Assembly (NCBI GenBank): GCA_031841125.1
Contig: CM063110.1
Coordinates: forward strand, 21,385,626 to 21,449,625
Length of the DNA: 64,000 nucleotides
Origin: Acanthococcus lagerstroemiae
Lineage: Eukaryota; Arthropoda; Insecta; Hemiptera; Eriococcidae
Direction: 5' to 3'
Positions 1 to 10,640 of this stretch are shown in pieces. Each line of letters starts with the position of its first letter. The first letter of the stretch is position 1. Position numbers and translations under genes: made by a program. The notes beneath the pieces are model-generated. The model was not told the DNA's origin and did not search any database. It worked only from the letters and a program-made list of their open reading frames with translations.

Positions 1-1800
1 AAGGCGATCTTCTTTTTAATATATGGAGAGATTAAAGTTCAACTTAAATTAGATTTTTGTCTCGTCCAATTTCGATTCGACTTCGCAGTCTTCGGATATT
101 CAAATGGGCCCATTTCTTGGAACATCCTGTGTGCCTATGTCTTGCTTCTTTATATGCATCTAACGTCTTTATGATTGAGTCGTCCATGTCACCTGTCTTC
201 ACATCATATTGGTCGTGTCTTCGTCACGGAATTTTTCTCTTTCAGAGAAACGGGGGGGGGGCACATTCTTAACACAGAGAGAGAATCGTTCGCAGTGTTG
301 ACGCTCAACATCACGATCTCATACATTAAACAAAATAAAACTTGGATCTACGTGAACGTACGTATCGCAGTTTCGCAGTGTCACGGTATCGCAGATAACC
401 ATAAAATTGATTTTCCAGGCTCTCGCCCATGGATATTTGATGTCATCACAGGCTCGTAAAAACTGATTAACCCTGTCAGTGAAAACGGTGCCGATGTCGA
501 CGTGCTCTTTCAGGGCGCCCTTCTCGCTCTTGAACGCCGTAGGGGGCTGCAGGGCTGCACGGATCATTCGTTTGCACCGAGATGAGCGTCGACCAGCGCG
601 CGGTACAGATAAACGCGCGTGTTAATAGATAGAGCGTCAAATTGTTGTTGTTGTTTTTTTTTGTTTTTTTCCGCCGTCGCTAATTGATGCTAATATATCG
701 AAACAGGTGTAGCCTTTTGTACATCGGACGACGCACACGTTACAATATGGACCCGAGTTCATAAATTCAATTAACCTTCGTCGTTTATTTTGATTTTCAA
801 CATTGTGCCGCTTCGGCCGCCTGCTCTTTTCTGCGTTATTAAACTGACACCTCGCGTCATATTTTTATTTGTCCGTTTCACGCCGCGCTTTGGCGGCGAT
901 CATTTTTTGCGAAAAACGATTTTCCGCCCTATTATCGAAGCTATTAGCCCCCCTTGCCGGCCCGATCGTGTTTCGTTGGCGCGCGGACTCCATGTTTTCG
1001 CCGTCTAATTTACATCTAGTGCGGGGAATTGGTCCATAATTTTGTACGGATTGTATACATTATCACACAAACATGAAATTCAGTATGTGAGTTCGGAAGG
1101 GTATCGAAGATTAGCGCCCGTCGAAATCCCCTCATGACGCCTAAGCAGCGGAACTGGAGGACGCAAGGGGACAACTTACCTCCTCGCGATTTTTGAGAGG
1201 AAACTGTGCCCCTTAGTATTCTCCTTTTTTTAATCTTTTATTTTTTCGTTTTTCTTCCAACTTACAGCACACTTACGTGAGTTCTAATATTGTCTCAGTG
1301 GAACGATTTCCTGTTTTTCAACTTTTATTGGCAATGTGAAAACAATGTCAAAAATATGTACAATAATAAAACAGTGTACTACGTAACACAGTATGCTGAT
1401 TAAGCATAACTCTTCCGGACCCGAGAAAGATGCAAGTTGTGTTTGCAAAACACGAGTCTGAATATACTAGAAATGCATTTCACATTCCTAGTACAAAATC
1501 TGATACGGAATACTTTTTTTTTTTTTTGTCTGATAGTTTTACTAGTCAAGGCAAATTACACAGACCTGTATGGAAGTGATGGAAAGAATTTTTGCAAGCA
1601 AGGGTTTTGTCAACTGATTTCTTACCTCACCTTCGCCGTCGATTCGACCTCACAGATTGTATCTATGATTTCATATTTTCGCCTGTATGCTAAATTGTTA
1701 AGTCAATTGCCGTAAATGTTTTATGTCGTCTTGTTTTCTCTTTTTTCTCACACAGTTAAAAGGTTAAAAAAAAATGAAATAGCACATTTTGATTTTCAAA
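1..1800. other. Non-coding stretch, no gene recognised
   Basis: The reading frames here are short and resemble no family I know. Visible features are a run of G near 249-258, T-rich tracts near 650-670 and 1510-1528, and a CpG-rich, more GC-rich section at about 480-1200 that looks like unique host DNA. From about 1200 to 1800 the sequence is AT-rich and featureless. Confidence 0.5.
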
Positions 1801-1802
1801 TA

Positions 1803-2347
1803 CAGTAAAACTCCGATTATTCGGAGCCCGGTCTTCCGGAAACCCAATTAACCGTGGAACCTGATAATTGGAACATGGTATCGCTCAGAAATCTTCGAAA
1901 CGCACGGAATAAATTGTTTAGAAGAGAATGTTGAAAGTGACTATAACCTTGAGAAGGACTTGGTCGAAATTGTTACGCTGTTTCCCAAAATTCCTGGATT
2001 TTCCGAATGTGATATGCAGGATGCTGAAGAATGGTTAGAAGCTGACAATGATCCAGGCTTTCAAATTTCGGATGACGACGAAATTGTGACTTTGGTACAA
2101 GAAGATGTGATGACTGATGAGGTGAGTGAGGAAGATGAGACTGGAATTTCAAATGAAGATGAGGGCCCAAATTACAATGAGGCCTTTTCTGCAGCCGAAA
2201 ATAATTTTCAAAAAAAATAGTGTATATACTTTATTATGTATTCTGTACGCATTTTTCAGTCAAAATAATCAGTTTTCGATTAACCGGAAATCTCAATATC
2301 CGGAAAACTGTGGGTCCCAATTGTTCCGGATAATCGGAGTTTTACTG
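1803..2347 (+). mobile_element. Tigger/pogo-type DNA transposon, internally deleted
   Basis: The 545-bp element starts CAGTAAAACTCCGATTATTC and ends with the inverted counterpart GGATAATCGGAGTTTTACTG. It is flanked by TA on both sides (1801-1802 and 2348-2349), the target-site duplication of the Tc1/mariner superfamily. Inside, only the acidic C-terminus of a Tigger/jerky-like transposase survives at 1960-2220, so most of the gene has been lost by internal deletion. The inverted repeats are well preserved but the element cannot be autonomous. Two related elements lie at 40957-41666 and 58383-58714. Confidence 0.88.
1960..2220 (+). pseudogene. Tigger-like transposase, C-terminal remnant
   Basis: An 86-codon open stretch encodes a hydrophobic segment (LFPKIPGF), then an acidic tail with GFQISDDDEIV. 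This pattern is typical of the end of Tigger/jerky transposases, after the DDE catalytic core. The DNA-binding CENPB-like domain and the DDE domain are absent, so no activity is expected. It lies inside the element at 1803-2347 in the sense orientation. The family assignment is from recalled motif similarity; the nested position between pogo-type inverted repeats supports it independently. Confidence 0.75.
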
Positions 2348-2349
2348 TA

Positions 2350-2949
2350 CGTGTTACACATTATGATCCTCCGTTTATTAGTACATCGTAGCACTCGTTT
2401 TTTCGCGGAAAATTGTCAAGGATAGCTACCTGACTAACATATTAAAATTTCCTCCCCAACAGGTGGTGCTAATTTTTTTAAGGGTGTCAAAACCCTCAAA
2501 ATCGTTTTTTTGCAAAATTATTGAAAACTATCAAATTTACGAGAAAAAGCTTCAAACAAAAATTGTTTGTCGTGAAATTTTACAGAACAAAGGTTATTAT
2601 CAATTTTTCCCACATCGTTCACAAATGCACTGATAAGCGGGGGGTTAAAATTATCCTTCTTAATCCCATGCCCTCACAAAGGCCTCGTAGGAGACAATGT
2701 TTTTCGTCATTTCTACAGTGTGTCATGAAGTTTATGAGAAGCTAGGTTGCTAATTACCCTCAAACCTATACTGATCCCTGAAATTTATTCTCCTCCCTTT
2801 CCCCATCCACAGATACCACATTTTCAAAGTTGTGATTTTTCGTGTTTCATTGCGTTAGGACATCGGAAATGGTAAATTCCACGAGTCTTAAAAACGCAGT
2901 CAGAGGAAAATGGCACATCAACTATTGGAGTTTTGGGTTCACTGTGCAA
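2350..2949. other. No feature recognised
   Basis: AT-rich sequence with short unrelated reading frames. I see no repeats, motifs or inverted ends. Confidence 0.4.
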
Positions 2950-3720
2950 ATATCAATAAGGTAAAGGAATATGCAAATATTTGAGGCAAACGATGAGTTT
3001 CAATAAAAATAGATTAGAGAAAGAAAGAAGTCTCAGAATTACTAACTCGTGGAAAGCCTTTAGGGCAAATGAGCATATCTTTAAAGAAAAATTCAGTATA
3101 AAAACCAAAATTAAAATTCGGAATAGTGTAATGTTACCAGTGCTAACATACAGTGTTCAAACCTGGGCCTTGCCGCTTAAGCTGAAAAAAAGGTTGGAGT
3201 TGACCCAGTTCTCCATGATTCATAGTATCCTAGGCATCAAACTGAAGGATAAAATTAATAAAATGGAAATTGTAAGGAGGTCTGGGCTGACCGATATAAA
3301 TTATATATCACAAAAAAACTAAAATTTAAATATGCTGGGCGTATGTGCAGGGGCAATGGGGATAAATGGAACATCACAGCTACGAATTGGGTCCTCAGAG
3401 ACCATAAGAGGAGGAAGGGGTGTCCCTCGATAAAGTGGCTCGATGGAATCTCCGGGGCAGTCGGTCCAAACTGAGCAAGCCTGGCACAAGATAGAAGAAG
3501 ATGGGAACAAGGTGACAGAGGCACATGCCCCACGTGGGTGACATAGTCGAGGACTTGGCGTAGGATCCGAAGGATCATATTTACTTTTAATAAGTCTAGT
3601 TTACTGCTAAGAAATCTAATTTCACTTGTTAATAATCGCGATGTTACCATGATGTCTACCATGCTTAGCATGTATACTATGACGTGATGTAAAATACAAA
3701 AAAAATAAAAACTCTCTCTC
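2950..3720 (+). pseudogene. Non-LTR retrotransposon ORF2, 3' end (RTE/Jockey-like)
   Basis: The frame at 2981-3322 has the C-terminal RT signature of arthropod endonuclease-reverse transcriptases: a run ending VMLPVLTYSVQTWAL, then the basic segment with SMIHSILGIKLKDKI. After a stop at about 3320 the homology resumes to about 3530 with AGRMCRGNGDKW and IKWLDGI, matching the usual tail of these proteins. An in-frame stop occurs near 3472. The 3' flank ends in an A-rich stretch and a CT microsatellite near 3690-3730. The catalytic YADD region and the endonuclease are missing. Related minus-strand fragments lie at 42975-43720 and 51895-52740. Confidence 0.78.
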
Positions 3721-3920
3721 TCTGCTCTCTTTATTTACAGTTTATATTTTATTATTTTTAAATAGTTCCCCTACTTTTGTATCCCCCTAGTCTCCCATAA
3801 GTGGCCATATGGCCGTGTGGAGTAAAATAAATACATAATAAAATACGTTCTTCAAAATTCCCTACAAACTGATACCAAAAACATGACCCCTTTCACTCGA
3901 ACAGGAACGTCATGAGGGTT

Positions 3921-4455
3921 CACTCAAAAAGTAGGTAGTTTTCGTTTTTGTATTTTTTTACAAGGGGATAATTATGCGAGATAGGAGGAACATTTATTGG
4001 ACTAGAAAGTTTCTGTTTCCTACAAAATTATCAAAATATGGTGACCCTAACATAACGGAAACCACCCCAGTATTTCGTTTTTCTAATTTTTCTTAGAGAA
4101 GTGGAAAATTATGGACATAGGAGAAACATTTATTGGATTTGAACGATTTTGTGTATAATTTCTTACATAACGATCCGAATAATATGATGCCCTAACATGC
4201 CAGGAACCACAACATTAGGCCATCAAAAAGTAGGATTCCTTTTTTCTCCGCGTTTCTGTAAAAATCTTATAAATTATTAAATATTTTGGCAAATCTTGCT
4301 TTAATGACGGACCCCCATGGTTCTTATGGCACCACATTTTGTATCATTATAAACAGAATCTTTTTAGTGAGTCTTATGTTTTCCTTATATGCTACACAAA
4401 TTCCCATTCATTTGATGAGAACAAACGAAAATGAAATATACCTACTTTTTGAGTG
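3921..4455. mobile_element. Candidate MITE with 17-bp terminal inverted repeats
   Basis: CACTCAAAAAGTAGGTA at 3921-3937 is repeated perfectly inverted at 4439-4455, and weaker matching extends inward. A partial internal copy of the motif (CAAAAAGTAGG) lies near 4224. No clear target-site duplication is visible, so the outer limits are uncertain. No coding capacity was recognised. Confidence 0.55.
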
Positions 4456-4850
4456 GTCCCCTGCGGCGCTCCCCTCTGAGTTAAAAGAATCAAGTTTGAT
4501 ATCATTTTGTTCGTTATTTTGAAGAGCGTATTTTGGATTTAATGAACCATTCCAATATCTTTCATACTTTTCGAGTTATTTGTACAAAACTGACGAAAGA
4601 GGCACATTTGCCGAAAAAGCATACGGGTTTGGGGATGGGTTTTTCATGGCTCATTTAATGGACCGCGTCGATTGCAATTTTTTCCAGTTTAAATGCTAAT
4701 TTTATTGAACTAGAATTTTTCCGTTTCTACCAGAATTTCCAAATTCATCGTTGTTTTCGTACTACCTTTTTATCCTAAACCGGTATGCGGTTCGCTGGAA
4801 TTTGTGAGATAGGAAAACTATCGAGTATTTTCTCCAATAAAGCCTCCGAT
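4456..4850. other. No feature recognised
   Basis: AT-rich non-coding DNA between the candidate MITE and the truncated SINE. Confidence 0.4.
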
Positions 4851-4862
4851 AACACTTGCTGC

Positions 4863-5050
4863 CACTGGTCTCAGAATCCGGAGGTCCCGAGTTCGAGCCC
4901 GCAGCCACTCACTATATTTCGACCCAGGCCGGTATTTCAGCAAGAAGAGTAGAGGACTAAGACAGCCCCAACAGCCTCCGCGGCGTCTCTGAAGTAATGC
5001 TCGAAAGTGCGGATGCCAGGGCTCTGGTTGAGAGGAAAATTAGAAAAGAG
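4863..5050 (+). mobile_element. tRNA-derived SINE, 5'-truncated
   Basis: The element keeps the B box (GAGTTCGAGCCC) and the body that follows, but starts after the A box. A perfect 12-bp target-site duplication AACACTTGCTGC brackets it (4851-4862 and 5051-5062), so the truncation happened at insertion. The body, with GACCCAGGCCGG and GACTAAGACAGCCC, matches the longer minus-strand copy at 34380-34608. The tail is AAAATTAGAAAAGAG. Confidence 0.85.
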
Positions 5051-5322
5051 AACACTTGCTGCAGCTGCTGTAGATCCCCCTAGCAGGGTCCACCCCACCA
5101 TCACCATCTTTCTGCGTCGCCACTCGTACAAAGGCGAGGAGGTAAGGAGTGAAGGAAGGAAGTGCAGACCGACTGTGGACCACCCGATTCCAGATTAACG
5201 CTGAGTGAGCGTTGCCTCGGTCAGTAGAGTGTCGCATAGTGGCCCTGGAAGACAGCGCGAATCTGAAGCAAAGAGAGGCGAAACAGGGATCCGGCCCAGT
5301 CTCAAAACATACGTCTGGTCAT

Positions 5323-5416
5323 CGATGTGATACTCGAAAGCGTAGTTTCCGGGGCCAGGGTTACGGTGTCTGGGGAGTCACTTTAGCGCATCGCCATACG
5401 CTCCACCAAGTGAAAG
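5323..5416 (+). repeat. Short dispersed repeat, about 85-95 bp
   Basis: This stretch (TGATACTCGAAAG, then TTTCCGGGGCCAG, then CATCGCCATACGCTCCACCA) recurs at 14838-14918 and 48843-48926, with a weaker partial match near 24085-24130. At 48843 the same unit is flanked by a 13-bp direct duplication, so it appears to move by itself. No poly(A) tail or polymerase III boxes are visible. The surrounding 5063-5570 holds no recognisable gene. Confidence 0.6.
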
Positions 5417-5569
5417 GTTACTTTGAACCTCCATTCTCCGACAGTCCTGAGACAACTGGAAAGAAATTGTAAAGATCCTTCCTTATATGACGTTTGGTAA
5501 AAAAAAAAACATAGTTGTTTGAAGTCTTTTTACTAAATTTGATATTGACATTTATATGTCTTTACTTTG

Positions 5570-5960
5570 GCACACAACGGAAAACAGTGTTACTTTGGAG
5601 CGTGACGAAAATAGCGTTACGGGCTGGCTAGGTTGGCTGGCTAGACTGGCGTCACAACCTCCCCCCCCCCCACATCATCAGAAACCACCATATTATATAT
5701 AAGATGTATTAAATATGAGACGTGTTATATATTAGATTTATTAAATAATATTTATCCGAAAACGAAATGAACCATCCCATCGGACATCGAAGAAAGGAGA
5801 AAAGAGAAAAGAAGACCACAGGGAAGAGTGATTGGGATTATGGGGGAGACTGTTGAGAAGCCACCAGGCACTACAGCCTCCCCTCCCCCTCATCACAGAG
5901 ATAAACACCGTCGTGCAGATATATTTGTAAGATGTACTTAATACTTATACAGAGAGAAGA
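5570..5960. repeat. Partial module copies of the foldback family
   Basis: The block at 5576-5645 (CAACGGAAAACAGTGTTACT, GGAGCGTGACGAAAATAGCG, then GGCTGGCT repeats) is repeated at 6087-6150 inside the foldback element. A C-run followed by an AAGATGTA-TTAA segment also occurs twice (about 5650-5720 and 5877-5950). This suggests local duplication or recombination between family members next to the element at 5968-7131. Confidence 0.5.
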
Positions 5961-5967
5961 AGAAAAA

Positions 5968-7131
5968 AATCCATCTCCTGGAAGGCAACGCCTTCTCCAC
6001 GTGGACTAGCCTGGCAATGGGCCCTGCTTGGCTTAAGGGTCCAGCCAAGTGCGTAGGGAGTTGGGGGGGGGGGAGGCTGGCTGGCAACGGAAAAGAGCGT
6101 TACTCTGGAGCGTGACGAAAATAGCGGGACGGGCTGGCTAGCAGGCTGACTGATCGACTTGTTCTTATTGACATTTTCATTTCTCTACTTCGGCGCCCGA
6201 AAGGAAAAAACGTTACATTTTGCGCGTTACGTTTCTGACTGACCGGCGGAATGACTGACCCGACTGGCCTGACTAACCTGATTGACCGCGCAGGGCCATG
6301 AATACACGAGCCTATGTATCGTACTTCTTCCAACCATCCTCATCTTCAGCATTAAACATTTCCATGGAATTAACTACAAGGCTGCAGACTGCAGTTGCGC
6401 AGTAGTTGCGCAGGGCGCAGCAAAGTTAAATTCTGGACATGGAAATGCTCTCCCGTGACGAAAATAAATAAAACACTCGGCGTCCAGACGTTTCATTGCT
6501 TCTTCACTTGGAACAAATTTGGGCTCCAAAGCAGAAGAATTAGGCCATGCATTTCGGTACATTTCAAATGGACGGGGTCAACGTACTCCATATTTCTACT
6601 CTACTTACTTTAGCAACAAAAAACCGTTTTACTTCGTTCTTAGTCTTTGAGCTATGCGCCCTACGCAACTACATTCTGCAGCCGTGTTGTTGCTGCACAA
6701 CTGCAGTCTGCAGCCTTGTTAATTCCATGGAAATTTATAAAGCTGAGGATGGTTGGAAGAAGTACGATACATAGGCTCGCGTATGAATGGCCCTGCGCGG
6801 TCAGTCAGGTCAGTCAGGTCAGTCGGGTCAGTCGGGCCAGTCGGGTCAGTCATTCAGTCAGTCAGAAACGTAACGCGCCAAATGTAAAATTTTTTCCTTT
6901 TGGGTGCCGAAGAGTAAAGACATGAAAATGTCAATAAGAAAAAAGTCAGTCAGCCAGCCAGCCAGCTAACTAGCCAGCCCGTAACGCTATTTTCGTCACG
7001 TTCCAGAGTAACGCTGTTTTCCGTTGCCAGCCATCCTAACCAGTCAACCTTTTTTTCCCGACTCCCCATGCACTTGGCCGGACCTTTAAGCGAAGCAGGG
7101 CCCGTTGCCCAGGCTAGTCCACGTGAAGGAG
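5968..7131. mobile_element. Foldback-type element with long imperfect inverted arms
   Basis: The left arm (about 5968-6418) pairs with the right arm (about 6656-7131) across a spacer of about 237 bp. Matching landmarks run outside to inside. CCACGTGGACTAGCCTGG (left) pairs with CCAGGCTAGTCCACGTG (right). Then come the GTGACGAAAATAGCG block, the GGCTGGCT repeats, the short TCAG-type repeats, GTATCGTACTTCTTCCAACC against its reverse complement, and finally GTAGTTGCGCAGGGCGC. Arms differ in length through tandem-repeat expansion. Pairing may resume at about 7240-7265 after a right-arm insertion. No transposase was seen. Related copies are at 24560-25440 and 58985-59670. Confidence 0.8.
6797..6868 (+). 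repeat. TCAG/TCAGG-type tandem repeat
   Basis: About 70 bp of GTCAGTCAGG, GTCAGTCGGG and GTCAG units lie inside the right arm of the foldback element. The left-arm counterpart at about 6232-6285 is shorter and more diverged (GACTGAC, GACTGGCCTGAC). Confidence 0.8.
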
Positions 7132-7269
7132 GCGTTACAAGTAGCTGGTGGTCACTACTCCAGTCTTTTCCTGGTTTCCCAATATTTTTGCAAAAGACCA
7201 ATTATAGGGCGCTCTCTCTCCCCACAACTACGGAAGCAGCAGGGTTGAGGAGGTGGATTTTTCTATCCA

Positions 7270-8690
7270 AAGAGAGGCCCAAACACAACAACTATAATAA
7301 AACCTTCGATGGTGATTATTTCTTTTTCGTTCACACCAATGTCTTATACTAAATGAAATGTACTATTTTTAGTCAGTTCCAAGTAACTACCTAATTGGTT
7401 AGAGTTGGCGTAACTGAAAATAATTTCCGCGAGAATTTCGCCGCTGGCGAATCTAATATAAATATTGAAAACTTTCATTATAATTTCTTTTTTCATTGTA
7501 TAAAGTGAAAGAGAGAGAAAGAACGGAGAGAAAAGGGATGGGGGGATGGAGGAAGGGAGAAGATAGAAAGAGAGAGAGAGAGAAGTTGAAATAATAGAAA
7601 TGCGAGGGAAAGAAAGAAAAATGCTATAATAGAATATAAGAGGAGAAAAAGTAAGAAAAAAAAGGAAAAAACAAACGAAGGAAAAGAGATAGACTGTTAA
7701 GTTCATTTAAAGTCGCAAATTATTCGGGTACGAATGTCAGAATCAAGCGGTAGCGACTGTGGTGGTCGACCCTACTGAATTATGGGCACACGGCGGAGTC
7801 GTCTATAAATTTACAGTTAGGGCGTCTTTTATTGCTTTTATGGCCAGGAAATGTCGGGATTGTGATGACAGAGGTGAAGGGTATGAGCTTTAAATTTCAT
7901 CACGGCCAGCCAGTAATGTTATAAGCGTCACTGGTATGAAAAACACTCCTCCCTTTCTCTTTTCTCTTTTCACGCTTCCTCCGCTTCGACGGTCTCGCTT
8001 GTGCGGCCGCTCTTTCCTTTTTCTTCTCTATCTTGTTACCTTATCTTTCACACAATAACGTTAACTTCACTATATATACACACTTTTCTGAACAACGAAC
8101 GCTCTACCATAACAATACACCGAGTTTTTTCCTACCCTCCCACTTTTCGGTTCCACCCTACCATATAATGTTCTCGACGCGAAAACCCCTTCAAAAAGAT
8201 GGACAAACGAAATTTATGCACGCGAATTAAAATAAGTTATTTACGATCCGAATTCCACCAGCATGATCGTAATTCACGTTTGTGCTACTAAAAAGAAACT
8301 TTGAAAGGGAATTCGAAGAGAAGTTACCGCCTCGATTTATTCCCAAATAACGAACTTATACATCTTGTTGACATTTTTGTGTGCGCTAAATAAAGCTATC
8401 ACATAGTCAAGTATTTTGTAAGTTTCGTATGACCTCTTTCTTTTCTTTTTTTTTTCTGCTCTTTCGTCCGAGAATTTTAATGCCATTAAATGATATTCCT
8501 CTTCTATGTGTGCTACCATGGCGCGGTGAGGGGGCTTAAAGAAAAAACTAAAAGCACATAGGAGAAGGAAAACTCCGACAGATAAGCCCTGATGAAAGCA
8601 AGGGCGAACTACATCAGCATTTTTCCCTGGAGATGCGTCTCATCCACAACAATTATGATAGTAAATCACAAAGTAAATGAGTATTCCGTA
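7270..8690. other. Non-coding stretch with a polypurine tract
   Basis: From about 7500 to 7690 the plus strand is almost pure purine (GAGAGA and GAAAG units), which can form triplex-like structure. The minus-strand frame across it is only a low-complexity S/L/F translation. The rest is AT-rich and shows no recognisable gene. Confidence 0.5.
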
Positions 8691-8699
8691 TTAACCAAG

Positions 8700-9290
8700 C
8701 AAAATAGAATTCACGATGTTCCAGCATCGAACAAACAATCTAACTTTCCCACCTATTCTACTCAACTCACAATCGATTCCTCGGTCCAATTCAGTCAAAT
8801 TTCTCGGCCTTTATCTTTACGCTCGCCTCTCCTTGTCACCTCATATAAAACACATAAAAGCCAAATGTATGCGCTCACTCAATGTTCTGAAGTGCCTCTC
8901 GCATCCTTCCAACGGATGTAGCAGAGAACTACTCATTCAGTTATAGCAGACTCTGACCCGAACTATCATGGATTACGAATCACCCATATATGGACTTGCC
9001 CCTCCCTCATATTTAACGCTTCTTGATGCTGTTCAAAATGCGGGTTTACGTATCGCCATTGGCGCCTTTCGCACTAGCCCAGCTTTGAGTACGTGTGCCG
9101 ATGCTGGAATTCCTCCTCTCTCTTACCGTCGAATGCAACTCCCTGCTAAACTTCTCGTTACAATAGCATACAACCCTGATCTTCCTGCCTACGAGTATCT
9201 CTTTAACCCTTCAAACTACACCCTTGTTCCTAAATTCTCACTGCACTTAAGTTATCACTTTGAAGGGACACTATCCGGTACCTTTTCTAT
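8700..9290 (+). pseudogene. I/Jockey-like reverse transcriptase fragment
   Basis: Two overlapping frames (about 8716-8945 and 8968-9270) together show the post-catalytic part of an I/Jockey-type RT: VKFLGLYLYARLSLSPHIKH, then MDYESPIYGLAPPSYLTLLD, VQNAGLRIAIGAFRTSP and a GIPPLSYRR segment. The order and spacing are those of the thumb region, which follows YADD. A stop near 8944 separates the halves. The polymerase core, endonuclease and RNase H are absent here. It ends where the mariner fragment begins at about 9311. Confidence 0.8.
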
Positions 9291-9310
9291 AATTCACTAC
9301 CATGTACACG

Positions 9311-10640
9311 TCCGTTTCGCGCGGAATTCAAGCTCCATCTGAAAGATCTCGTGCCGTTGCGAAACACACTGAAACTATGGGTGAAAAATTTCGATGCTAG
9401 AGGCTCTGTGTCGAAAAGAAAGCCAAAAAGATTATTCCCAATCGTCAGAATTCCAGAAAACCTTGATTGTGTACGCGCTGTGTTATTGAAAAGTCCGGTA
9501 AGGTCTGGAAGGAAACATGCGTTGGCTTCTTCATACCCAAACTGAAGCGGAGAAGGCGTCTCAGTCGTACATGGTTTCAACAGGATGGCGCCACATGCCA
9601 CACCACCACCAAAACAATCACCCTGCTGCGAAACTCGTTTGGCAATCCGATATCATCTCGCGCAACTCCGGTTTTCCCTGGTCGTCGCGTTCGCCCGATC
9701 TTTCCAGCTGCGACTATTTCTTGGGGGGATTTTTGAAGTCTTGTGTGTATGCCAACAAGCTGCATATGTGGCAGTTTCTATACAAAACGGGGTAACTTTG
9801 TCGATTCGACGAATTTTGAGTAAGGCATAGTACGTAATAGAGGAATGAATACCTGTTTCAAGGAGCTATCGGCGAGATCTGTAGCGTTTTTCTTTGCGGA
9901 GATATAAGCGGTCAAAGATGAGTGTAACAAGAATGCGCAAAAACACGCGTTTTGAGAAAAACGCGTCTAAAGTTAGACACACCTTTTTCTCCCACTCCTT
10001 CAAGTGGCCGTAACTCGCCACGGAGTCACATTACCAGCCTCGACGAGGATTTGTTGGAAAGGTAATTTTTCGCTCTTCTACGTGGTAACATCGGATTTAT
10101 TCGTGAGCTCCGAAAAACCGCGAAGAAGCGACGCAGACATTCGCATTCTATTTTCATTCTCTTTCATAATTCTCTTTCTCTCTCTCCCTCTTCTCTCTCG
10201 CACCCGTAAATTTAGTCTCTTCGTTATTGCGATGTTTTTTCTATAGAAATCGGCCAAATCTCAAAATTGATTGTTTCAACCAAAAAAATTTGTTTTTCTT
10301 TTTTCGCATTTTCTGAGACTTCAATCGATCAACAAAGTTACCCCTTTTTATAGAAACTACCACATATTATGTTGGAAGCTTTACGTGTGAATATTCGAAA
10401 TAAAATCACCGCAATTTCGCCCAAAACTTTTAAAAAAAGGATGAAAATTTTGTAAAACGCCTTGAAAACAGTATCGATAATACTGGCCGCCATTTGAACT
10501 GTATTGTTTTTAAAAAATAAATAAATATTAATTTTCAACCGTCTAGTCTCTCATTTCAATTTGCGTAAAGCCATAAACATCAGTAGTTCCAGTGTTACCG
10601 CGAAAAGAAATGTGTCAGATTTCTCTGCGCCACCCTGTAC
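9311..10640 (+). pseudogene. Mariner-like transposase pseudogene, split by a MITE
   Basis: The N-terminal helix-turn-helix region is at about 9311-9541 (LRNTLKLWVKNFDARGSVS, RIPENLDCVRAVLLKSP). The catalytic region follows at about 9560-9765 in shifting frames (WFQQDGATCHTTT, then SPDLSSCDYFLGG), which carries the second catalytic aspartate. The C-terminus resumes after the MITE at about 10371-10515 (LEALRVNIRNKI, then after a frameshift RLENSIDNTGRHLN) and ends with a stop. The segment carrying the first catalytic Asp is missing. CACCCTGTAC at 10631-10640 probably marks the 3' end; the left end was not found. The family is recalled as the Tc1/mariner-type transposase common in arthropods. 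Confidence 0.82.
9768..10363 (+). mobile_element. GTGGCAG-family MITE, copy A (596 bp)
   Basis: Imperfect inverted ends of about 40 bp begin GTGGCAGTTTCTAT and contain GGGTAACTTTGT. ATAT flanks both ends (9764-9767 and 10364-10367). The element interrupts the mariner reading frame between the catalytic region and the C-terminus. Copies B (36687-37290, 604 bp) and C (61609-62644, 604 bp once its inner insertion is removed) share the whole length, so it is a defined family. No coding potential seen. Confidence 0.88.

Noticed and set aside
6797..6868. TCAGG-like repeats suggesting beetle telomeric DNA
   Set aside because: The units are mixed GTCAG, TCAGG and TCGGG in a foldback arm, not a clean TCAGG array. 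Related arrays elsewhere in the family are GACT-based.
7344..7706. A 120-codon minus-strand frame with hydrophobic S/L/F runs that looks like a membrane protein
   Set aside because: It is the translation of a polypurine/polypyrimidine tract.
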